Assembly (NCBI GenBank): GCA_903855945.1
Contig: CAIOAK010000111.1
Coordinates: 1-41,978, forward strand
Length of the DNA: 41,978 nt
Direction: 5' to 3'
DNA from: an uncultured Anaeromyxobacter sp.
Lineage (GTDB): Bacteria > Myxococcota > Myxococcia > Myxococcales > Anaeromyxobacteraceae
Shown here in pieces: positions 36,669 through 41,978 of this stretch. The first letter of the stretch is position 1. Every line of letters begins with the position of its first letter. The position numbers and the translations under genes were made by a program. The notes under the pieces are model-generated. The model saw nothing but the letters and a program-made list of their open reading frames with translations. It had not been told where the DNA came from and did no database searches.

Positions 36669-38459
36669 GTGAATCCTTCCCTCGCCGTCGCCCTGCTGCT
36701 CCTCGCCTCCCCCGCCTCCGCGGGAAAGGCGGACCCGCTCGCGCCCGAGCTCGCCCCGGCCATCGACACCGACGCCTCCCACTACCCGCGGGAGGTCTGG
36801 GTGACGGGCAGCATGGCCAAGGTGAAGCGGAACGATCCCCCCGGCCTGGAGCACTGGGCGCTCCTCTCCGCGGCGCGCAACGAGGTGGAGAGCTTCCAGG
36901 TCCACGTCCGCGCCGCCGGCGACCTGAAGGGAGTGACCCTCGAGCCGTCCGACCTCGTGGACGCGAAGAGCGGCGGCCGGATCCGCGCGGCCACCGGCGT
37001 AACGGTCTCGCGGGAACTCTACCAGAAGGTGACCGAACCGCTGCGGAGCGACGCCAACGGGGTCTGGGGCGACATCCCCGACGCGCTGGTCCCCGCCCGC
37101 GACCGGTACTTCGGCGAGACCCGCAACGTCTTCCCGGCCGACGTCCGCGCCGGCGACAACCTCTCGGCCTGGATCGACGTGTACGTGCCGAAGGGGATCC
37201 CCTCCGGCTGGTACGTGGGGTCGGTGACCGTGCGCGCGGCGGGCCAGGCGATCGCCACCCTCCCGGTCCGGCTCAAGGTCTGGAACGTGGACCTGCCCTC
37301 CACGGCGTCGCTCGCCTCCCACTTCTCGATGAGCTGGAACGGTGCCTGCGTCCAGGAGTACGGCAGCTACGAACGCTGCGGCGCCGCGACCGCCCGGGGA
37401 ACGCCCGACGCGGGGATCGAGCACTTCCACGTCCTCTACTCCACCTTCGGCCTCGACCGGCGCATCTCGATCGCCAACGTCACCTACGGTCCGCCCAAGG
37501 ACGACGTCTGGACCCGCTTCGACACCCTGTACAGCCCCCTGCTCGACGGGCGTGCCGACACGCTCCTCCCCGGTGCCCGGCTCACCCGGTTCACCTACGC
37601 CGGCGGCGACGACCCGCGGGTGATGGCGAGCTGGGTGCGCCACTTCCGGAACCGCGGCTGGCTCGACCGGATGGTCTGGTACAAGTGCGACGAGCCGGGA
37701 CACGGAACCTGCACCTTCGCCGACGCCAAGGTCGAGGGGGATCGCGCCCACGCGGCCTCCCCGGACTTCCGCACGCTCCTCACCGCCGACCTGGAGAGCA
37801 TGACGAAGCACGGCTTGCTCGACGCGGTGGACGTGGCCACCCCGGTGCTCGACCGCATGCAGCCGCACGGCAAGGAGAGCCGGAGGGCGCTCTACGACGA
37901 CTTCCTGTCCCGCTCGCGGCGCAAGCAGCTCTTCTGGTACCAGTCCTGCGACCAGCACGAGAGCTGCGGCAACGGGAAGATGGGGCCCGCCCAGTCCACC
38001 TGGCCGAGCTACATGGTAGACGCCTCCCCCATGCGGAACCGGGTCTTCCAGTGGATGGCCTTCCTGGAGCGGATCCAGGGGGAGCTCTACTACGCGGTGG
38101 ACTTCTGCTTCACCCGTGAATGCGGCCCCGCCGGAGCCATCACGCACGACCCGTTCCGCTCCATCTACGCCTTCGGCGGCCACGGCGACGGGACGCTCCT
38201 CTACCCGGGCAACACCCGGACCATCGGGGGCAAGCACCACATCCCCCTGTCCTCCATCCGCCTCGAGCTGATCCGCGAGGGCATGGAGGACTTCGAGCTG
38301 CTCCGCCTGGCGGAGGCCCGGGGCGAGAAGGAATTCGCCCGCGCCCGGGCCTCCTCCTTCATCCGCCGGGCGGACGAGTTCGCCTCCGATCCGGCCCGCC
38401 TCCTCACCGCCCGGGAAGCCGTGGGCGACCGGCTGCACGCCCTCTCCCTGGGTCGCTGA
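36669..38459 (+). CDS. Secreted GH123/DUF4091-like glycoside hydrolase
   Basis: 596-aa exported protein. Residues 1-18 are a signal peptide (LLLLASPASA-G). The N-terminal beta part (about 40-205) is followed by a barrel domain ending in a DUF4091-type C-terminus (SSIRLELIREGMEDFELLRL). The pair D341-E342 in WYKCDEPG matches the adjacent Asp-Glu catalytic pair of GH123 N-acetyl-beta-galactosaminidases. Start GTG 36669, 2 nt after the fusion enzyme. Likely acts in the periplasm or outside on GalNAc-containing chains, trimming or releasing polymer. The family is inferred from motifs; enzyme activity is not proven. Confidence 0.78.
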   Translation: MNPSLAVALLLLASPASAGKADPLAPELAPAIDTDASHYPREVWVTGSMAKVKRNDPPGLEHWALLSAARNEVESFQVHVRAAGDLKGVTLEPSDLVDAKSGGRIRAATGVTVSRELYQKVTEPLRSDANGVWGDIPDALVPARDRYFGETRNVFPADVRAGDNLSAWIDVYVPKGIPSGWYVGSVTVRAAGQAIATLPVRLKVWNVDLPSTASLASHFSMSWNGACVQEYGSYERCGAATARGTPDAGIEHFHVLYSTFGLDRRISIANVTYGPPKDDVWTRFDTLYSPLLDGRADTLLPGARLTRFTYAGGDDPRVMASWVRHFRNRGWLDRMVWYKCDEPGHGTCTFADAKVEGDRAHAASPDFRTLLTADLESMTKHGLLDAVDVATPVLDRMQPHGKESRRALYDDFLSRSRRKQLFWYQSCDQHESCGNGKMGPAQSTWPSYMVDASPMRNRVFQWMAFLERIQGELYYAVDFCFTRECGPAGAITHDPFRSIYAFGGHGDGTLLYPGNTRTIGGKHHIPLSSIRLELIREGMEDFELLRLAEARGEKEFARARASSFIRRADEFASDPARLLTAREAVGDRLHALSLGR

Positions 38460-38482
38460 ACCTGCCACCGAAAGAAACCGCC

Positions 38483-40153
38483 ATGGTCTCCGACCCCATC
38501 GCCCCGCTGGCCCGCATCGTCCCCCTCCCGTCCTCCCGGGGGCCCGCGGCTGTCCCTGCGCCCGCCACCCACCGGATCGCCGTCTTCACGGCCGATCCCG
38601 GCTACTCGGTCCGCAAGGGGATCGTGGAGATCGACCGCACCATCCCGGGGCTCTCCTGGCTCATCGTCCACCACAGGCCGCGGCGGACCCGGAAGCAGGT
38701 GGCCCGGAACCAGTGGAACCTGCTCAAGCGAAACGGGTGGCGATGGATCCCCTACCAGGCCGGAGCGGTGTGGAAGCGGCTCGCGGAGCGGCGGGCCGCG
38801 GTCCCCGTACCCGCGGAGCACCCGGGCGGCGACTACACCTCCGAGGCCCTCGCAGCCCGGACCAACATCCGGATCCTGCGGGTGCCCGACATCCACGGCC
38901 AGGCGTCGCTCGACGCCATCCGGGAGTTCGATCCGGACCTGGGGCTCGCCATCTCCGCCCCCATCCTGCGCCCCCCCGTCTTCACCTCACCCCGCAGGGG
39001 ATCGCTGACCCTCCACAAGGGGAAGGCCCCCGACTACCGCGGCATGCCGCCGGCATTCTGGGAGCTCTGGAACGACGAGAAGGAGGTGGGTTGCACCATC
39101 CAGGTCGTCGCCGAGAAGCTCGACGCCGGCGACATCGTGGGTCGGGGCTCGGTGCCCTGCGGCCCACACTCCACGGTCCGCGGCATCACGCTCCGGCTCG
39201 ACGAGGTGGGCGTGGACCTGATGCGCGACGCGGTCCGCGACACGCTGGCCGGGACGTCCCATCCCGAGATCCAGACCGGCCAGGGAAAGACCTACCGGAA
39301 GCCCACCCTGGGGCAGATCGCTGCGCTGGAGGGGAAGCTCGCCCGGGCGCAGCCCCCCCGGCGTTCGCCCGCCGTCCGCGCCGTCAAGGACTCCCTCTTC
39401 GGCATGGGGCACGCCGCGTGGCGGGCCGGGCTGGGCAAGGTGCTGGCGCCCCGGATCACGGTCCTCCTCTACCACCGGGTCACGGACGACGCGCGCGACG
39501 ACCTGACCGTGGGCGTGGAGCAGTTCGACCGGCAGATGGCGCTCCTGCGCCGCCACTGCCAGGTACTGACCATCGACCAGGTGCTGAACGCCTCGGAGAT
39601 CGACCCGGCCGGCAAGCCCCAGGTGGCGGTGACCTTCGACGATGGGTACCTCGACAACCACGACAACGCGGCGCCCATCCTGGAGCGGCACGGCATCCCG
39701 GCCGCCTTCTTCGTGAGCACCGGCCTCATCGGCACCGCCGCGCAGTTCCCGCACGACGTCCGGCGCGGGAACGCCCCCATCCCACTCATGACCTGGGACC
39801 ACCTCCGGGCGATGCGGGATTCGGGCTTCGAGATCGGGTCCCACACCGTGGGACACACCAGCTGCGCCTCGGGGACCGACGAGGAGATCCGGAGCGAGCT
39901 GGAGCGGTCCCGCGACGACCTGCAGCGGGAGCTCGGTGTGGTGTCACCCATCTTCGCCTATCCGTACGGGGGCAGGCAGCACATGACCCCCGGCCGGCTC
40001 GAGATGGTGAAGCAGGCGGGCTACCGGGGCTGCCTCGCTGCCTACGGGGGGAGCAACGTGGCCCGGGTGGACCGGTTCAACGTGCTCCGTCGAGGCATCC
40101 ACTGGGAGTACTCGGACCGGGCCTTCCTGTTCGAGTGCCTGGGGGTGAGGTAG
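38483..40153 (+). CDS. Fusion: formyltransferase-like domain and polysaccharide deacetylase
   Basis: 556-aa protein. Residues 30-270 resemble N10-formyl-THF-dependent formyltransferases: SLTLHKGKAPDYRGMPPAFW (174-193) and EKLDAGDIV (211-219). The His178-Asp214 pair has the same 36-residue spacing as in methionyl-tRNA formyltransferase, but the usual Asn two residues before the His is Thr176. Residues 325-550 are a NodB-type deacetylase: TFDDG (384-388) with catalytic Asp386 and metal Asp387, HTVGH (454-458) with both metal His, and YPYGG (493-497). No signal peptide or membrane helix is evident, so both reactions would be cytosolic. ATG 38483, 23 nt after the hydrolase. Deacetylation of an N-acetyl sugar followed by N-formylation is a plausible reading; loss of Asn could instead mean a different acyl donor or an inactive domain. 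Confidence 0.85.
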   Translation: MVSDPIAPLARIVPLPSSRGPAAVPAPATHRIAVFTADPGYSVRKGIVEIDRTIPGLSWLIVHHRPRRTRKQVARNQWNLLKRNGWRWIPYQAGAVWKRLAERRAAVPVPAEHPGGDYTSEALAARTNIRILRVPDIHGQASLDAIREFDPDLGLAISAPILRPPVFTSPRRGSLTLHKGKAPDYRGMPPAFWELWNDEKEVGCTIQVVAEKLDAGDIVGRGSVPCGPHSTVRGITLRLDEVGVDLMRDAVRDTLAGTSHPEIQTGQGKTYRKPTLGQIAALEGKLARAQPPRRSPAVRAVKDSLFGMGHAAWRAGLGKVLAPRITVLLYHRVTDDARDDLTVGVEQFDRQMALLRRHCQVLTIDQVLNASEIDPAGKPQVAVTFDDGYLDNHDNAAPILERHGIPAAFFVSTGLIGTAAQFPHDVRRGNAPIPLMTWDHLRAMRDSGFEIGSHTVGHTSCASGTDEEIRSELERSRDDLQRELGVVSPIFAYPYGGRQHMTPGRLEMVKQAGYRGCLAAYGGSNVARVDRFNVLRRGIHWEYSDRAFLFECLGVR

Positions 40154-40154
40154 G

Positions 40155-40174
40155 GAGGCCTCGCGCGGTGCCTC
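40155..40174. terminator. Weak hairpin between convergent genes
   Basis: GAGGC (40155-40159) pairs with GCCTC (40170-40174) across a 10-nt loop, between the converging deacetylase fusion and channel-like genes. No U-tract. Confidence 0.25.
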
Positions 40175-41285
40175 AGCCGATCGCGCTCCAGGGGACGATG
40201 GTGTTCGCCGCCACGCAGCAGGCCGCCACGACGAAGAACATCGTGCGGTCGAGGACGAAGGACATCTCCTTCTCGTTCTTCCGGACGAGGAAGTAGGTGG
40301 AGAGCATCCCGAGCACGACGGTCAGGAAGATGGTGCCCTGCCCGAACGCCAAAACGTAATCGACGAGGCCGAACGTGCCGGACGGGGGCAGGATGGAGTT
40401 GACCACGTAGGAGTTGGCCACGGCCCCGAAGTAGGCGGCCGTGGGCAGCGCCAGCCGGGGCGCCACGTCGGACGCCTTCACGAAGAAGCTCGACAGCGTC
40501 AGCGACAGCGCGGCGAAGAGCGACAGGAAGATCTTGCCGTACACCCCGAGGCTGGACCGGGCGATGTCGATCCCGAGGATGTACTGGCTGAAGGTCTTCG
40601 AGTCGGCTCCGGTCCATCTGGGGTCGCCGTACGCCACCCGGTAGGTGTGGGGCTTGGCGGTGCTCCGCGCACCGGTGATCCTGTAGCCCGGGATGCGCGC
40701 TCGGGAACTGACGCCCGAGGTCGGGTCGGCCACGTAGCGCAGCCGGGTGCCGTCGCGAGATCCGTCCTCGATGAAGACGTTCAGCATGTGCCCCTCGACC
40801 GGCACACGCAGCGTGTCGAAGAACTTCAGGAACTTCCCGGAGAGCCGGTACCTCTGGTAGTTCGTGCCGTCCTGCCCGTGGAACTCCTCGAGCAGTTCCT
40901 TCCGGGTGACCTTCCCGTCGATGATCACCATCCGTCCTCCGGGGTCGAGGGAGGGGTCCCCGATCCAGTGAAACCAGACGTGGAGTTCCGCCGACCAGGT
41001 GGAGTCGCGAAGGGACAGTCCGTCGATCCCGTCCACGTAGGTGCCCACCCGGACGGTGGTGAAGTCGCCCTCGGGGGGCAGGGGGTTGGGTGGCGTGTTC
41101 CCGGGCTCGACACCGACGACGCTCATTCGCAGCGCGTGGTTCCGGGTTGCGTTTTCGCGATTCCGGGTCAGCACCGACACGCACAGGGCGATGCAGAGTG
41201 CGTAGGCGAGGACGACGGCTCCGGCGATGGCCAGCACCATCCGCCTCTGGCCTGGACCGAGTTCCCGCCAGGACTGGATGAACAT
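40173..41285 (-). CDS. Pentameric ligand-gated ion channel-like protein
   Basis: 370-aa membrane protein with the layout of the prokaryotic Cys-loop-less pLGIC family. Residues 17-39 are a hydrophobic signal or anchor. The ligand-binding-like beta domain (about 76-245) shows VRVGTYVDGIDGLSLRDSTW, then SAELHVWFHW (98-107), matching the D-x-T-(W/F)-x-A-x-x-x-x-W-x-x-W signature, and FFDTLRVPVEGHMLNVFIED (155-174), matching the region around the Cys loop. Four C-terminal helices follow (about 250-270, 276-297, 304-335, 343-368); the short ILPPSG link between the second and third resembles the M2-M3 loop. No Cys pair is present in the loop. The ATG at 41285 has a GGGAGG ribosome site. Ligand, ion selectivity and a link to the exopolysaccharide locus are unknown; distant similarity could also mean a non-channel relative. 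Confidence 0.68.
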   Translation of the reverse strand: MFIQSWRELGPGQRRMVLAIAGAVVLAYALCIALCVSVLTRNRENATRNHALRMSVVGVEPGNTPPNPLPPEGDFTTVRVGTYVDGIDGLSLRDSTWSAELHVWFHWIGDPSLDPGGRMVIIDGKVTRKELLEEFHGQDGTNYQRYRLSGKFLKFFDTLRVPVEGHMLNVFIEDGSRDGTRLRYVADPTSGVSSRARIPGYRITGARSTAKPHTYRVAYGDPRWTGADSKTFSQYILGIDIARSSLGVYGKIFLSLFAALSLTLSSFFVKASDVAPRLALPTAAYFGAVANSYVVNSILPPSGTFGLVDYVLAFGQGTIFLTVVLGMLSTYFLVRKNEKEMSFVLDRTMFFVVAACCVAANTIVPWSAIG

Positions 41286-41403
41286 TCACGCCTCCCAGTG
41301 AACCCGGGCCGGATCAGCCACAGTGGCATCTCCGACACTTCGAGCTGAACCGCGACAGCATGCGTCACGCGGAGTGGGTTCGCCAGAGCCCCTGTAGGTC
41401 AGG

Positions 41404-41502
41404 GCAATTTGCATCTGCGGGCACGGGCGGGACGGAGATGATGAGGATTGCTCAGTAAGACTCACTCACGGCTTACCCATCCGGGTGGAGCAATTTGCAT
41501 CT
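41404..41502 (+). repeat. Two copies of a 13-bp direct repeat in an intergenic region
   Basis: GCAATTTGCATCT occurs at 41404-41416 and 41490-41502, start-to-start 86 bp. The whole 283-bp gap (41286-41568) between the divergent channel-like gene and the lipoprotein gene is less GC-rich than its surroundings. An inverted pair ATTGCTC (41448-41454) / GAGCAAT (41488-41494) spans the second copy. Likely a regulatory region for the divergent genes; no clear sigma factor element was found. Confidence 0.5.
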
Positions 41503-41542
41503 ATTCATTCGGGGCGTATCGGAAGCGGACGTTCGGTGGGCA

Positions 41543-41561
41543 TCCTGTTTCACAGACAGGA
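41543..41561 (+). promoter_or_regulatory. Hairpin overlapping the ribosome site of the He_PIG lipoprotein gene
   Basis: TCCTGT (41543-41548) pairs perfectly with ACAGGA (41556-41561) over a 7-nt loop, burying most of the AGGAGA ribosome site (41558-41563) that precedes the ATG at 41569. It may limit translation. Confidence 0.4.
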
Positions 41562-41568
41562 GAATCAC

Positions 41569-41978
41569 ATGCCCACTCGCCCCGGAATCCTCGCCGTCTT
41601 CGCGTCGCTTCTCGCCACCAGCCTGCTCGCAGCCTGCGGGAGCACCGCGGACCCCGCGCCCGCTGGCCTCACCTACTCCAGCAACCCAGGAATCTACGCC
41701 GTGGGCGTCGCCATCACCCCCAACACGCCCACGAGCACGGGCGGTGCAATCTCGTCGTATGCCGTCTCGCCCACCCTTCCCGCCGGCCTCGCGCTGAACG
41801 CGACCACGGGCGTCATCAGCGGGACGCCAACCCAGGTGACGGCCAGCGCCGCCTACACGGTCACCGGCTCGAACGGCTCGGGGAGCACGACCGTGCCATT
41901 GACCCTCGGTGTTCCAGGGTTCGTCGCCACGGGAAGCATGAGCGTGGCGCGGAGCGACTTCACGGCGACGCTTCTCGC
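41569..41978 (+). CDS. Partial lipoprotein with putative-Ig (He_PIG) domain and kelch start
   Basis: Cut by the window end after 136 codons. Signal ends in the lipobox L-A-A-C23. Residues 34-115 form a putative immunoglobulin-like He_PIG domain (SYAVSPTLPAGLALNATTGV, ISGTPTQVTASAAYTVT). The last residues GSMSVARSDFTATLL are the beginning of a kelch-type blade (in relatives followed by P-x-G-K-V-L-V-A-G-G). It is likely an outer-membrane-anchored surface protein with a kelch propeller. Ribosome site AGGAGA, 6 nt before ATG 41569. No link to the exopolysaccharide genes is visible beyond proximity. Confidence 0.8.
   Translation, partial: MPTRPGILAVFASLLATSLLAACGSTADPAPAGLTYSSNPGIYAVGVAITPNTPTSTGGAISSYAVSPTLPAGLALNATTGVISGTPTQVTASAAYTVTGSNGSGSTTVPLTLGVPGFVATGSMSVARSDFTATLL

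Noticed and set aside
41486-41502. Possible sigma-54 element TGGAGCAATTTGCATCT before the He_PIG lipoprotein gene
   Set aside because: The GG and GC are only 8 nt apart instead of 10, so it does not fit.
41404-41502. The 13-bp direct repeats as CRISPR repeats or attachment sites
   Set aside because: Only two copies, too short, no cas or integrase gene nearby.

Overview
The window is a strongly GC-rich bacterial chromosome segment (roughly 70% G+C by eye). GTG and TTG starts are common and there are long strings of 4-bp GTGA/ATGA gene overlaps. The gene content suggests a Myxococcota/deltaproteobacterium-like organism, possibly an Anaeromyxobacter relative: large hybrid histidine kinases, a short outer-membrane polysaccharide export (OPX) protein paired with a beta-barrel, probable sigma-54 promoters, and a lipoprotein with a putative-Ig domain and kelch start. 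That placement is inference. No rRNA, tRNA, CRISPR, insertion sequence or phage gene was seen.

Region 1 (115-8495) is a catabolic and uptake module. A minus-strand operon livK-livH-livM-livG-livF-DUF1445 is divergent from a plus-strand operon of a MarR-like regulator, pxpB, pxpC and pxpA. The intergenic region between them carries two perfect palindromes over a good sigma-70 promoter. PxpABC is the ATP-dependent 5-oxoprolinase and DUF1445 is related to D-glutamate cyclase, so the module probably imports and recycles 5-oxoproline, D-glutamate or a related compound.

Region 2 (8516-15228, minus strand) reads glmS, then a CHASE-PAS-PAS hybrid histidine kinase 4 nt downstream, then a lipoprotein of unknown function with a second, C-terminal membrane helix. 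GlmS supplies glucosamine-6-phosphate and so the UDP-HexNAc pool used by region 3.

Region 3 (15463-40153) is a large Wzx/Wzy-type exopolysaccharide locus in three transcription units. (a) Plus strand: a short OPX lipoprotein and a beta-barrel porin. (b) Minus strand, 32445 down to 17571: CpsD-like ATPase, Wzz-like co-polymerase, Wzy-like polymerase, acyltransferase, glycosyltransferase, Wzx flippase, WecB epimerase, half-STAS protein, UDP-HexNAc dehydrogenase, UDP-HexNAc 4-epimerase, second hybrid kinase, glycosyltransferase, methyltransferase. (c) Plus strand, 32643 to 40153: two glycosyltransferases, a GT2 fused to an initiating sugar-phosphate transferase, a secreted GH123/DUF4091-like hydrolase, and a formyltransferase fused to a polysaccharide deacetylase. 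The precursor enzymes point to a polymer containing amino sugars and amino-uronic acids (GalNAc/GalNAcA and/or ManNAc/ManNAcA), with methyl, acyl, deacetyl and perhaps formyl decoration. Four -24/-12 (sigma-54) elements sit immediately upstream of key starts, with GGAAC/GTTCC boxes about 65-130 bp further upstream, which suggests one co-regulated exopolysaccharide regulon.

Region 4 (40173-41978) holds a minus-strand protein that looks like a prokaryotic pentameric ligand-gated ion channel. Divergent from it is the start of a lipoprotein with an immunoglobulin-like (He_PIG) domain and the first kelch-like residues, cut by the window edge.

The most unusual points are the pLGIC-like gene, the formyltransferase-deacetylase fusion with a changed catalytic Asn, the GT2-phosphoglycosyltransferase fusion, a tyrosine-free CpsD-like ATPase, a half-STAS protein lacking the phospho-acceptor Ser, a C-x2-C-x7-C motif shared by both hybrid kinases, and the sigma-54 promoter set.
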